DNA from: Staphylococcus borealis
GTDB taxonomy: Bacteria; Bacillota; Bacilli; Staphylococcales; Staphylococcaceae
Assembly: GCF_001224225.1 (NCBI RefSeq)
Contig: NZ_CUEE01000003.1
Span: forward strand, 186,001-250,000
Direction of reading: 5' to 3'
DNA length: 64,000 bases
In this document: positions 41,617 to 51,493 of the stretch, piece after piece
Position numbering within the stretch: position 1 is the stretch's first letter
How the letters are laid out: the number at the start of each line of letters is the position of its first letter
The notes under the pieces: generated by a model
Told to the model about the DNA's origin: nothing
The model's input: the letters and a program-made list of their open reading frames with translations, nothing else
The model's database searches: none
Position numbers and translations under genes: made by a program

Positions 41617-42225
41617 TTATATTTCTCTATTGATAAACCCTTTTTCAGTTAATAGTTGTTCTAAATTTTGTTTAAGTTCTAACTTATCTCCTAGGTTATC
41701 TATAACATGATCTGCCATTCTGCTTTTTTTATCAATTGAAATTTGGCTATATACACGCGCTTTAGCATCTTCAAGTGACAATTGATTACGTTCCATCAAT
41801 CTCTCTATTTGAATGCTTTCAGATGTATAAACTAACCATACTTCATCCACTGTATCCTGTAATTCATTTTCAAAAAGGAGTGGAATATCCATAATGACAT
41901 CATAACCTTGATTAAGATAGTTTTGTTTCTCTTTTTCCATTATTTCTCTAACTATTGGATGCACGATATCATTTAACTCGATGCGCTTTTCTGGATGATT
42001 AAACACAATTTCTCCTACGTATTGACGATCCATTTCACCTTCATCTGTGATAGCACGTTCACCAAAAGCAGTACGCACTTGTTCTAAACCTTTCGTTCCT
42101 TTTGCAACAGCTTGCCTTGAAGCAATGTCAGCATCTACAACCTTAAAACCATATGCTGTCAATAATTCAGAAACTGTTGATTTACCTGTGGCAATACCAC
42201 CTGTTAATCCTATTACTTTTGGCAT
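41617..42225 (-). CDS. coaE: Dephospho-CoA kinase
   Basis: Last step of coenzyme A synthesis. 202 residues with P-loop [17 protein letters not shown] at the N terminus, [12 protein letters not shown], and [12 protein letters not shown]. The next gene upstream is mutM (16-base gap), the usual association with polA and mutM. Confidence 0.97.
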   Translation of the reverse strand: MPKVIGLTGGIATGKSTVSELLTAYGFKVVDADIASRQAVAKGTKGLEQVRTAFGERAITDEGEMDRQYVGEIVFNHPEKRIELNDIVHPIVREIMEKEKQNYLNQGYDVIMDIPLLFENELQDTVDEVWLVYTSESIQIERLMERNQLSLEDAKARVYSQISIDKKSRMADHVIDNLGDKLELKQNLEQLLTEKGFINREI

Positions 42226-42241
42226 AAATATTCACTCACCT

Positions 42242-43114
42242 TTATTTCTGACAATGTGGGCAGAAATGACTATTACGTGTAGCCACTACCTTTTGCTCAA
42301 TATCATGCCCACAAACGTTACATGTCTTTTGTTTATATACATTTAAATGTAATTGCATTTCTCCTGTTTTACCATCTGCATGACGATAATCTGAAATGCT
42401 AGTACCACCGTTGTTTATACCCTCTTTTAACACTTCTTGAACATAGTAAAACAACATTTGACGTTCTTGGTCTGAAGTTTGTTTAACTTTCCGATCTGGT
42501 AATACACCTGCTCTAAACAAAGCTTCACACGCATAAATATTGCCACATCCTGCTACCATCTTATGATCAAGTAGCATTTGTTTAATGGGTTTATTTTGAT
42601 ATTTTTTAAGTTTAATACGATTTAAAAAGTGATTTAATGCATCATCATTAAATGGTTCAGGTGCAATATCAAGAAAAGCAGGGTAATCTTGGAAAGACGC
42701 CAAATTTCTTAACTCACCAAATCGTCTGATATCCGAATATACTAGTTGTTTACCATTATCTAAGTGAAATACAACATGCCAATGTTTTCGATAATTTGGT
42801 GTACTAATATCTGATAATTTATCAACGATAAAAAAGCCTCCCGCCATACCTAAATGACTTAATATAATACGTTGCGTTTGGTTTTTTTGAATTGTGAAAA
42901 CAATATATTTACTTCTACGTTCAACAGATTGTATAGCATACCCTTCGCTATTCAATCGGAACCCATCCAAGTTGATACCTTTAATGATGGTCTCTTTTCC
43001 TTGTTGTTTTCCTTCTATCACTTTACTCGAAAATGTCACACTTTTAATTGTCGTATTTAAGATATAAGGTTCAATCCCTCTCTTTACATGTTCAACCTCT
43101 GGTAATTCTGGCAT
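42242..43114 (-). CDS. mutM: Formamidopyrimidine-DNA glycosylase
   Basis: Removes 8-oxoguanine and formamidopyrimidines and nicks the strand. 290 residues starting MPELPEVE, where the new N-terminal proline and E3 are catalytic. Further: NIYACEALFRAGVLP (helix-two-turns-helix region) and a C-terminal zinc finger with CNVCGHDIE and HFCPHC. ATG after GAGGAA. 15 bases after polA. Confidence 0.98.
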   Translation of the reverse strand: MPELPEVEHVKRGIEPYILNTTIKSVTFSSKVIEGKQQGKETIIKGINLDGFRLNSEGYAIQSVERRSKYIVFTIQKNQTQRIILSHLGMAGGFFIVDKLSDISTPNYRKHWHVVFHLDNGKQLVYSDIRRFGELRNLASFQDYPAFLDIAPEPFNDDALNHFLNRIKLKKYQNKPIKQMLLDHKMVAGCGNIYACEALFRAGVLPDRKVKQTSDQERQMLFYYVQEVLKEGINNGGTSISDYRHADGKTGEMQLHLNVYKQKTCNVCGHDIEQKVVATRNSHFCPHCQK

Positions 43115-43129
43115 TTCTAATTCCTCTTT

Positions 43130-45760
43130 CTATTTTGCATCATACCATGTAGCTCCGTAATTAGAGTCTACTTTTAGCGGTACGTCTAATTGTAGTGCGT
43201 GTTCCATAATTTCTTCAACAAACAAACTGAAATCCTCTACTTCATTTGCTGGCACCTCGAAAATCAACTCATCGTGTACTTGTAATAACAATTGCGCATG
43301 GTATGACGTTTGTTTTATTTGTTTATCAAATTCAACCATTGCTAACTTAATAATATCTGCTGCGCTACCTTGTATTGGCGTATTCATAGCTGTACGTTCA
43401 GCAAATCCTCTTAAATTAAAGTTTCGACTATTAATATCAGGAATATATCTACGACGATGCAATAATGTTTCCACAAATCCATCGGCTTTAGCATCTTTAA
43501 CGATGTCAGACATATATTGTTTTACACCTGGAAAACTAGCTAAATAATCATCGATAAATGCTTTCGCTTTTTTTCGCGTAATATTCAAGCTTTGACTTAA
43601 ACCATAATCACTAATACCGTAAACGATGCCAAAGTTAACAGCTTTGGCTTGTCTACGCATTAGCGCATCAACCTCTTCCGCTTCTACTCCAAATACTTTC
43701 ATTGCAGTTGCAGTATGGACATCTCTTTCGTGAATAAATGCCTCCTTCATACTTTCATCCTGAGTGATATGCGCAAGCACACGTAATTCAATTTGAGAAT
43801 AGTCTGCTGATAAAATCACACTGTCATTAGAAGTGGGTTTGAAGGCTCTTCTAATTTTACGTCCTTCTTCAAGACGAACAGGTATATTTTGTAAGTTTGG
43901 ATCTACACTTGATAAACGTCCCGTTTGTGCTAACGTTTGGTTGAAGCGGGTATGAATGCGATTATCATCACTAATCACTTTTTGTAATCCTTCAACATAG
44001 GTAGATTGTAATTTAGATAATTGACGATATTCTAAAATGTAATCAATGATAGGATGTTGACCTTGTAGTTGTTCTAACACATCAACCGCAGTAGAATAAC
44101 CTGTTTTAGTTTTCTTAATGACTGGTAATTCCAATGTTTCAAATAGGACTACACCTAGTTGTTTAGGAGAATTAATATTAAATTCTTCTCCAGCTGCCTC
44201 ATGTATATTACTGATTAATAAATCTAATTTCCCTTGTATTTCAGACTGCATTTCTTTCAAATCATTTACATCAGTGTAAATGCCAGTTTCTTCCATTTCA
44301 CTCAAGATGCGCGCTAATGGAAGTTCTAAGTTTAACAATAACTCTATTTGTTGATGAAATTTTAGTTCATCAACCATTTCAGGTTTACAAGCATAAATTG
44401 CCTCAGTAATGGATGCAATATGCTTATCTAAAACCGAATCTTCTGGAATGTGTCGTTTTTTTCCTTTTCCATAGATTGACACATCATCTTGAACATAGTT
44501 TTGTTTATAGTTACTTACAACCGAATTAACATCTTCAATTGTTCTTGATGGATCGATAATATAACTAGCTAACATAACATCAAACACAATATTTTTAATA
44601 TCAATGTCTAATCTATGCGCAACAACGTATGTCTTTTTAGCATCATAAACTACCTTTTCTGTAGTTTCATTTTCTAGCCAATCAATCAGTTCTGGATAAT
44701 CTTTAAGTTGATCAGCAGGAATAACAATGTGATCCACGCCATTGTAGAAGCCAAATTTGAGAATAGCATCTTGTAAGTAATTGGTACCATCCACTTCAAT
44801 ATGGATGACCGCTTCTTTTAAATCATTAAAATTAATCTTGTTGAAATCATGGTGTACTTCAAATACTTTGTCTTCTTGAGATTCTTCTGATGGATTACTA
44901 TCGATATCAGCTAATAATTGTTTGAATTCTAACTTTTTAAATAGTTCAATTTTATCTTGATTATCATCTTGATTATCTAATTTAGTATCTTTAAGTGCTA
45001 CTTCAATTGGACTATCTTTATTTATTGTTGCTAAATCTTTACTCATGAATGCATCATCACGACTATTCTCAAGTTTTTCTTTTAATTTTTTTCCTGAAAC
45101 TGCATCTAAATTTTCATAGACACCTTCAACCGTATTAAATTGTTTCAATAACTTGATAGCTGTCTTCTCACCCACACCAGCAACACCTGGGATGTTATCA
45201 GATGTATCACCCATGAGTCCCTTCATATCAATAATTTGACTAGGCACAAGCCCATCATATTTTTCATTAATAAATTCTGGAGTATAATGATCGACATCTG
45301 TAACACCTTTTTTAGTGTAATAGATGGTTACATGATCAGTAGCGAGTTGAGTTAAGTCTCTATCACCTGTAACAATGATTGTTTCAAATCCTTGCTCATT
45401 TGCTTCTTTGCTTAATGTACCAATGATATCATCAGCTTCGTAGTTTTCTAACTCATAATGTTTGATATGATACGTATCCAATAGTTGTCGAATATACGGG
45501 AATTGTTCACTTAATTCCGGTGGCGTGCTTTGTCTACCGCCTTTATATTCACTATATTTTGAATGTCTAAATGTAGTTTTGCCTGCATCAAACGCAACTA
45601 AAAAATGACTTGGTTGTTCTTCTCTTAAAATCTTTTCAAGTAACATCGCAAAACCATATATAGCATTCGTATGTATTCCTGCTTTGTTAGAAAGAAGTGG
45701 TAATGCATAAAATGCTCGAAAACTTAAACTATTACCATCAATTAAAACTAGTTTATTCAA
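43130..45760 (-). CDS. polA: DNA polymerase I
   Basis: Repair and Okazaki-fragment polymerase. The start is TTG at 45760, eight bases after GGAGG, giving 876 residues, the S. aureus length. An upstream reading-frame extension to 45799 lacks a ribosome site. N-terminal 5'-nuclease (LVLIDGNSLSFRAFYALP, then TGDRDLTQLA and GDTSDNIPGVAGVGEKTA), a degenerate 3'-5' exonuclease-like region around 300-470 lacking the usual acidic residues, and a full polymerase domain (SADYSQIELRVLAHI, RRQAKAVNFGIVYG, QVHDELIFEV). Confidence 0.97.
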   Translation of the reverse strand: MNKLVLIDGNSLSFRAFYALPLLSNKAGIHTNAIYGFAMLLEKILREEQPSHFLVAFDAGKTTFRHSKYSEYKGGRQSTPPELSEQFPYIRQLLDTYHIKHYELENYEADDIIGTLSKEANEQGFETIIVTGDRDLTQLATDHVTIYYTKKGVTDVDHYTPEFINEKYDGLVPSQIIDMKGLMGDTSDNIPGVAGVGEKTAIKLLKQFNTVEGVYENLDAVSGKKLKEKLENSRDDAFMSKDLATINKDSPIEVALKDTKLDNQDDNQDKIELFKKLEFKQLLADIDSNPSEESQEDKVFEVHHDFNKINFNDLKEAVIHIEVDGTNYLQDAILKFGFYNGVDHIVIPADQLKDYPELIDWLENETTEKVVYDAKKTYVVAHRLDIDIKNIVFDVMLASYIIDPSRTIEDVNSVVSNYKQNYVQDDVSIYGKGKKRHIPEDSVLDKHIASITEAIYACKPEMVDELKFHQQIELLLNLELPLARILSEMEETGIYTDVNDLKEMQSEIQGKLDLLISNIHEAAGEEFNINSPKQLGVVLFETLELPVIKKTKTGYSTAVDVLEQLQGQHPIIDYILEYRQLSKLQSTYVEGLQKVISDDNRIHTRFNQTLAQTGRLSSVDPNLQNIPVRLEEGRKIRRAFKPTSNDSVILSADYSQIELRVLAHITQDESMKEAFIHERDVHTATAMKVFGVEAEEVDALMRRQAKAVNFGIVYGISDYGLSQSLNITRKKAKAFIDDYLASFPGVKQYMSDIVKDAKADGFVETLLHRRRYIPDINSRNFNLRGFAERTAMNTPIQGSAADIIKLAMVEFDKQIKQTSYHAQLLLQVHDELIFEVPANEVEDFSLFVEEIMEHALQLDVPLKVDSNYGATWYDAK

Positions 45761-45868
45761 TGCGTATACCTCCAGAGTGATTTTATTATATTTTAGCATA
45801 TTCAGAGTTCGTTAACGAATGTATGGTTTCTTCAAAAGTCTTTGTTTGGTTAAAAATTTCTGTCAAAT

Positions 45869-45928
45869 AAAAAAAGGCACTCTCGTTTCATTAATCAATT
45901 GAATCATTGAATATGAACGAAAGGCCTT
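45869..45928 (-). terminator. Terminator downstream of phoR
   Basis: Outer arms AAGGC/GCCTT and inner TCGTTTCAT with a matching ATGAACGA segment, followed by TTTTTTTATTTG on the minus strand. It ends phoPR before polA. Confidence 0.8.
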
Positions 45929-45941
45929 AATGGATGAAATA

Positions 45942-47639
45942 TTATTTTTGTTCATCTATGAATGAAACTCTAAATAACGAACCTTCACCAATATTGCTTT
46001 CAACATTTATTGTACCATGATGTGCTTCGACAATATGTTTCGTTATAGACAACCCTAATCCTGTGCCACCTGAATCTCTACTTCTCGCTTTATCTACACG
46101 ATAAAATCTTTCGAAAATATGGTTTTGGTCACTCTTCTCAATTCCTATGCCAAAATCTTGAATTTCTAAGTTAACTTCAAGTCCTTTTCTATAAACTCTT
46201 ACAATAACGTCACTATTTTCAAGTGAATAATTAATCGCATTTGAAAGTAAATTAGTAATGACTTGTGCCATTTTATTTTCATGTGCTTCTATGATGATAT
46301 CTTTTTCAATTTCAGGCAAAATGCTAATATTTTTATATCTTGCTTGGTTTTGTAGATTATCAATTGTAGTATAAGCAAGTTCTGAGAGATTCACAAACGA
46401 TGTTTCTATCTCAGTTTGTTGTTCGATATGAGATAAATCTAATAGGTCCGCAACAAGAGACTCAATACGATTAGATTCTTTTAAAATGATGTTTAAAAAC
46501 ATATCAAGCGACTGTTCATCGTTTTTTGCACCTTCAATTAATGTTTCAGCAAAACCTTTAATAGATGTAATAGGCGTTTTAAGTTCATGAGAAACGTTTG
46601 CCACAAATTCACGTCGTAAGTTTTCTAATTTTTTAAGATTTGTGATGTCATGCATAACAACAACCATACCTTGTAATTTCTTTTTAGATTTACTAAGTAT
46701 CGGAACACAAGATAAATCAAAATATTTATGATGAACGTTATTTAATACAATTTCAATTTGATCATAGAGTGGCTTTTCAGTTTTAAAACTTTCTAAAATC
46801 AATTGTTGAATTTTAGTATCTAAATATGAGGTATACTTTTTATTTTCAACCTTACCATTTGGTCTAAACAAATCATAATAGGCGTGGTTTGCAACTACAA
46901 TTTCGCCATGTTTATCAATCATTAAAACGGAACTCGGAATATTTTCTAATGTAGTTTTTAAACGATTGGATTGCATTTTTTGCTTATTGTTAAGCTTTTG
47001 TAAGCGTCTAGCCAAATCATTAGTTGTAACAAACAGTGCTTTGGTCTCCTTGACATTACTTTCAGGCACGCGAACATGATAATAGCCATCAGCGATTAAT
47101 GAAGTCGCATATGTAACCTCATTAATCGGTCTAATATATGTACGATGAATGCTTCTAACTGCCAAATATATTGCTAAAAGAACAATAATTCCAATTAAAG
47201 ATAAATACTTCCACATACTCTTCTGTAATTCAAGAATTTCAGTATTCATCCCACTTATGTATACCGTTTTATCATTAATAACCGTTTTGAATGTATATCT
47301 AACCTGTCCATTTTCTCGATTATAAATAATATTAGACGGATTAGCTTCATTATCAATGTTATCATTAAATTTATGTTGATTCCCTGATTGATAAATGACT
47401 TCTCCGTTTTTAGTAATCTTAACGATTAGATTTTGATTAGCCGAAATGTTCTTTATTTCCTTATTGTCATTTTGTTTGTTTAATTTGAGGAAATTTTCGG
47501 AAACATGTTTGAGCTCTGTGACTTGCGCTGTTGATAATATTTGATAAATTGTATGATGAATAATGATACCTAAACCAATAAAACTGATAATGGTAATTGT
47601 ACTTAATAATAATAATAACCGATGATGAAATTTGAGCAT
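45942..47639 (-). CDS. phoR: Phosphate-sensing histidine kinase PhoR
   Basis: Membrane sensor kinase of the phosphate-starvation response. 565 residues: two membrane helices (about 8-30 and 143-163) around a roughly 110-residue extracellular domain, HAMP (about 164-215), PAS-like domain (about 225-330), HisKA with FVANVSHELKTPITSIKG near residue 350, and HATPase with NLLSNAINYS, DFGIGI and GGTGLGLSI. The ATG overlaps the phoP stop by one base. Confidence 0.95.
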   Translation of the reverse strand: MLKFHHRLLLLLSTITIISFIGLGIIIHHTIYQILSTAQVTELKHVSENFLKLNKQNDNKEIKNISANQNLIVKITKNGEVIYQSGNQHKFNDNIDNEANPSNIIYNRENGQVRYTFKTVINDKTVYISGMNTEILELQKSMWKYLSLIGIIVLLAIYLAVRSIHRTYIRPINEVTYATSLIADGYYHVRVPESNVKETKALFVTTNDLARRLQKLNNKQKMQSNRLKTTLENIPSSVLMIDKHGEIVVANHAYYDLFRPNGKVENKKYTSYLDTKIQQLILESFKTEKPLYDQIEIVLNNVHHKYFDLSCVPILSKSKKKLQGMVVVMHDITNLKKLENLRREFVANVSHELKTPITSIKGFAETLIEGAKNDEQSLDMFLNIILKESNRIESLVADLLDLSHIEQQTEIETSFVNLSELAYTTIDNLQNQARYKNISILPEIEKDIIIEAHENKMAQVITNLLSNAINYSLENSDVIVRVYRKGLEVNLEIQDFGIGIEKSDQNHIFERFYRVDKARSRDSGGTGLGLSITKHIVEAHHGTINVESNIGEGSLFRVSFIDEQK

Positions 47640-48349
47640 TAAGCCTTAGGTCTTTCTAATTTATAACCAAGTCCACGAACAGTTTTGATTAATTTAGGTT
47701 GTTTTGGATTCTCTTCGAGCTTATCGCGTAAATGGCTAATGTGAACGTCAACAATTCGAGAATCGCCTGCGAATTCATAATTCCAAACTGAATTTAACAT
47801 ATGTTCACGGGTAATTACTCGCCCTTGTCTCTCTATGAGATATAATAGTAATTCAAACTCTTTAGGCGTAAGTTCTAATAACTCATCATCTTTATAAACT
47901 TCAAAGAACTCAGGTCTGATTCGAATGTTCTCAATTAATATATCCTCATCATCAACATCTTCTTTTTCAATTTCACTAGCAAATTTAGATCTTCTCAAGA
48001 TAGCCTTCACTCTTGCAACTACTTCTCTCGGTGAAAAAGGTTTTGTCATATAGTCATCTGCACCTAATTCTAATCCTAATACACGATCAAACTCATCATC
48101 TTTTGCAGTTAGCATTAAAATAGGAACTAAATTTTTATCAGAACGTATTGTTTTACATACTTCAATACCATCTTTTTTAGGTAACATTACATCCAAAACG
48201 ACAAGTTCTGGTTGAATTTCGTTTACCTTTTCCAAAGCTTCTTCACCATCGTATGCTACTTCAACGATGTAACCAGCCGTTTCAAGATTATATTTTAATA
48301 AAGTTACAATTGATTGCTCATCGTCAACCACTAATACTTTTTGTGACAT
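47639..48349 (-). CDS. phoP: Phosphate response regulator PhoP
   Basis: OmpR-type response regulator. 236 residues: receiver domain with phospho-acceptor D53 in LVVLDVMLPKKDG and lysine in LTAKDDEFDR, and winged-helix DNA-binding domain ending TVRGLGYKLERPKA. The start is ATG at 48349 after GGGAGG; the open frame further upstream holds a likely -10 TATAAT at 48387-48392, so it is not coding. Translationally coupled to phoR. Confidence 0.96.
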   Translation of the reverse strand: MSQKVLVVDDEQSIVTLLKYNLETAGYIVEVAYDGEEALEKVNEIQPELVVLDVMLPKKDGIEVCKTIRSDKNLVPILMLTAKDDEFDRVLGLELGADDYMTKPFSPREVVARVKAILRRSKFASEIEKEDVDDEDILIENIRIRPEFFEVYKDDELLELTPKEFELLLYLIERQGRVITREHMLNSVWNYEFAGDSRIVDVHISHLRDKLEENPKQPKLIKTVRGLGYKLERPKA

Positions 48350-48543
48350 AATGTGCCTCCCTGAATAAATATAACATTTCAATTTCATTATAACGGAAGT
48401 TAAAACAAAAATAACATACAACATATTAAATTTACATAATCTTAACAATCAAATTATCTTTTTCTAATTATTGAGTATTTGTATTACTATTATTTAAATA
48501 TTGTTAAGAAAATATAAAATTATTCAACTAATTTTTAATAAAA

Positions 48544-48592
48544 AAGGAATGGAACTGGATTTATTTAAATACCAAGTTCCACTCCTTTGAGT
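48544..48592 (-). terminator. Terminator downstream of icd
   Basis: The 365-base gap between phoP and icd holds this hairpin. Arms AAGGAATGGAACT and AGTTCCACTCCTT pair closely, with TTTTTTA next on the minus strand. About 70 bases before it lies a further block with partial inverted repeats (48595-48655). No open frame is seen. Confidence 0.75.
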
Positions 48593-48714
48593 GATAGCAA
48601 CTTCGAGAAAGGGTTTAAATAAAGCCTCACTCAAATGTATCGCTAACTATCTATTTATCATGATTTAACTAAGATTATTTTGTATAAACAACTAAGCCTT
48701 GTTCACTGATTGAC

Positions 48715-49983
48715 TTATTTTAAGTTTTTAATTAATTCATCAGCGAAATCTGAAGTAGATACTTCAGTAGCGCCATCCATTAAGCGTGCAAAATCATAAG
48801 TTACAACTTTAGATGCGATTGTCGCTTCAATTGCATCAGTAATCTTATCAGCAGCTTCTTGCCAGCCTAAATGTTCTAACATTAACACTGAACTTAACAA
48901 TTCAGAAGATGGGTTAACTTTATTTAAACCAGCATATTTAGGTGCTGTACCATGGGTTGCTTCAAAAATAGCGTGACCAGATTCATAGTTAATGTTGGCA
49001 CCAGGTGCAATACCAATACCACCTACTTGAGCGGCTAAAGCATCTGAAATATAGTCACCGTTAAGATTCATTGTAGCAACAACATCATGTTCGGCTGGAC
49101 GAGTTAAAATTTGTTGTAAGAAAATGTCAGCAATTGAATCTTTAATAATGATTTTTCCATCTTGTTCTGCTTTTTCTTGCGCTTGATTAGCTGCATCTTT
49201 ACCATCTTGTTCAACTATTTCGTCATATTGTTGCCATGTAAATACTTTATCAGCAAATTCATTATGTGCTACATCATAGCCCCATTGTTTGAATGCACCT
49301 TCAGTAAATTTCATGATATTACCTTTATGAACAAGCGTTACCGTTTTACGGTCATTATCGATTGCATATTGGATTGCTGCTCTAACTAATCGCTCAGTAC
49401 CTTCTTTAGAAACTGGTTTGACACCAATACCTGAAGTTTCTGGGAATCGAATATTCGTAGCACCCATTTCATTTTGTAGGAAATCAATTATTTTTTTAAC
49501 TTCATCAGTACCTTCTTTAAATTCAATACCAGCATAAATATCTTCAGTATTTTCACGGAAGATTACCATATCTACATCTTGTGGACGTTTAACAGGTGAA
49601 GGTACACCTTTGAACCAGCGTACTGGACGTAAGCACGTAAATAAGTCTAACTCTTGACGTAAAGCTACATTTAATGAACGAATACCACCACCGATTGGCG
49701 TAGTTAATGGTCCTTTAATCGCAATTAAATATTCTTTTATTGTATCTAATGTTTCTTGAGGTAACCATTCACCAGTTTCGTCATAAGCTTTTTGACCAGC
49801 TAGAACTTCTTTCCATTCAATACGTTTCTCACCGTTATAAGCTTTTTCAACAGCTGCATCGATAACACGGCTTGCTGCTTTCCAAATATCTGGTCCAATA
49901 CCATCACCAATTATAAAAGGAATAATTGGTTCATTAGGGACGTTTAATCCATCATTTAATCTTGTAATTTTTTCAGCTGACAT
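48715..49983 (-). CDS. icd: Isocitrate dehydrogenase (NADP)
   Basis: TCA-cycle enzyme converting isocitrate to 2-oxoglutarate. 422 residues with [32 protein letters not shown] (substrate and phosphorylation-site serine region), [11 protein letters not shown], and [30 protein letters not shown] after GGAGG. Follows citZ by about 40 bases and shares its promoter. Confidence 0.98.
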   Translation of the reverse strand: MSAEKITRLNDGLNVPNEPIIPFIIGDGIGPDIWKAASRVIDAAVEKAYNGEKRIEWKEVLAGQKAYDETGEWLPQETLDTIKEYLIAIKGPLTTPIGGGIRSLNVALRQELDLFTCLRPVRWFKGVPSPVKRPQDVDMVIFRENTEDIYAGIEFKEGTDEVKKIIDFLQNEMGATNIRFPETSGIGVKPVSKEGTERLVRAAIQYAIDNDRKTVTLVHKGNIMKFTEGAFKQWGYDVAHNEFADKVFTWQQYDEIVEQDGKDAANQAQEKAEQDGKIIIKDSIADIFLQQILTRPAEHDVVATMNLNGDYISDALAAQVGGIGIAPGANINYESGHAIFEATHGTAPKYAGLNKVNPSSELLSSVLMLEHLGWQEAADKITDAIEATIASKVVTYDFARLMDGATEVSTSDFADELIKNLK

Positions 49984-50025
49984 AATTTTACCTCCAAATA
50001 TTGTGAATCTATTTGACTTTATTAT

Positions 50026-51144
50026 TTATCTTTCTTCAATTGGTATATACTTACGATCTGTTTCACCGATGTAATTTGCTCTTGGACGCATAATTCTATT
50101 GTCACGATATTGTTCAAGAATATGTGCAGTCCAACCTGATGTACGACTTACTGCGAATATAGGCGTAAATAAATCATGTGGGATATCCATACTATGATAT
50201 ACCGTAGCACTGAAGAAATCGACATTAGGAATAAGGCCTTTTTCTTCTTTCATACGTTTTTCAATAGCAATTGAAATATCATATAATTCGCTTCTACCCG
50301 TTTCAGAAGTAATTTTACGGCTCATCTCACGTAAATATTTGGCTCTAGGATCTCCGTCTTTATAAACTCTGTGACCGAATCCCATAATTTTTTCTTTGTT
50401 TTTGAATTTTTCATCTAAGTAAGCATCCACTTCATCTACTGATTTAACATCAGAAAGCATGCTCATAACTTGTTCATTCGCACCACCATGTAATGGTCCT
50501 TTTAATGAACCTACTGCAGCTGCAATGCCTGAATACATATCAGATAAAGAAGAAACGGCACAACGAGCTGTAAATGCAGAAGCATTAAGTTCATGGTCTG
50601 CGTGCAATACTAAAGCTTTATTAAATGCTTCAACTTCAGTATCTGTAGGTAATTCCCCTCTTAACATATATAAGAAGTTCGCTGCATACCCTAAATCAGG
50701 ATTTGGTTTAACAGGTTCTTTTCCTTCACGAACACGCGCAAATGCTGTAACTAAAGAAGCAATTTTAGCTTGAATACGAATGGCTCTTTCTTTTCTATTT
50801 TCTTCTGTTTCATTTTCAGCATCAGGATCAAAGTGTGCAATATATGATACAGATGTACGTAATGCCGTCATAGGATGCACATTATCCGTCGCATATTCTT
50901 CAAAATGTTTATAAACTCTCGGATTTAAAGTCATATAATGATTTAATTTTTCTCTCAATGCATCTAATTCATCTTGTGTTGGTAGTCTATAGTTCCATAA
51001 TAAGAACACGACTTCTTCAAATAATGCATTTTCTGCTAAATCATCAATATCATATCCCGCATATGTTAATTGACTATCAATAATTGAACTGATTTTTGTT
51101 TCAGCTGCAATTACCCCTTCTAAACCTTTTTGTAATTCTGCCAT
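50026..51144 (-). CDS. citZ: Citrate synthase
   Basis: Condenses acetyl-CoA and oxaloacetate. The start is ATG at 51144 after GGGG; the frame upstream to 51186 lies in the 5' leader and lacks a ribosome site. 372 residues with LHADHELNASAFTARC (catalytic His), GPLHGGANEQV, MGFGHRVYKDGDPRA, and the C-terminal catalytic Asp in NVDFFSATVYH. First gene of citZ-icd. Confidence 0.98.
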   Translation of the reverse strand: MAELQKGLEGVIAAETKISSIIDSQLTYAGYDIDDLAENALFEEVVFLLWNYRLPTQDELDALREKLNHYMTLNPRVYKHFEEYATDNVHPMTALRTSVSYIAHFDPDAENETEENRKERAIRIQAKIASLVTAFARVREGKEPVKPNPDLGYAANFLYMLRGELPTDTEVEAFNKALVLHADHELNASAFTARCAVSSLSDMYSGIAAAVGSLKGPLHGGANEQVMSMLSDVKSVDEVDAYLDEKFKNKEKIMGFGHRVYKDGDPRAKYLREMSRKITSETGRSELYDISIAIEKRMKEEKGLIPNVDFFSATVYHSMDIPHDLFTPIFAVSRTSGWTAHILEQYRDNRIMRPRANYIGETDRKYIPIEER

Positions 51145-51191
51145 AAGTAATTCCCCTTTTCTTATACATAATGTAATGGCTTTCAAGTATC

Positions 51192-51220
51192 ATTATAGCC
51201 AAACAAATAACTTTTGTGAA
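51192..51220 (-). promoter_or_regulatory. Promoter of citZ-icd
   Basis: Minus-strand TTCACA (51215-51220), 17-base spacer, TATAAT (51192-51197). This and the aapA control region share the 349-base gap between the two divergent genes. Confidence 0.7.
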
Positions 51221-51407
51221 CGATTATATATCGCTCAATAAATGGTATTTAACTTTAATTTAATAGACTTATTTTTACTCAAATACCCAATAAACGCCAT
51301 TATATAAGCATTCAATCCAATTCAAATTATGTAATTAATGAGAAAATATTGAAAATTTCATTTTTATTATCAAGCTTGATTACAATTATTTAATCAAAAT
51401 TTAAAGG

Positions 51408-51422
51408 AATTTTTAGAAAATA
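51408..51422 (+). promoter_or_regulatory. Candidate CodY box upstream of aapA
   Basis: AATTTTTAGAAAATA matches the CodY consensus (AATTTTCWGAAAATT) at 13 of 15 positions. It lies just upstream of the predicted -35. AT-rich sequence makes chance matches common. Confidence 0.4.
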
Positions 51423-51434
51423 TTAGAAAAATAA

Positions 51435-51463
51435 TTGTCGAATTGAACATATAGGTGCATAAT
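51435..51463 (+). promoter_or_regulatory. Candidate promoter of the aapA-like permease
   Basis: TTGTCG (51435-51440), a 17-base spacer and CATAAT (51458-51463), about 30 bases before the start codon. Confidence 0.45.
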
Positions 51464-51493
51464 AATATTAATTAAATGTAAGGGAGTTGTCTT

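Noticed and set aside
48595..48655. Partial inverted repeats between phoP and icd as a possible small RNA
   Set aside because: The pairing is weak and no promoter and terminator pair defines a transcript there.
51142..51163. ATAA and TTAT dyad near the citZ start, as a possible CcpC site
   Set aside because: The spacing (15 bases) and position, inside the ribosome-site region, do not fit the CcpC box that I recall (9 bases).
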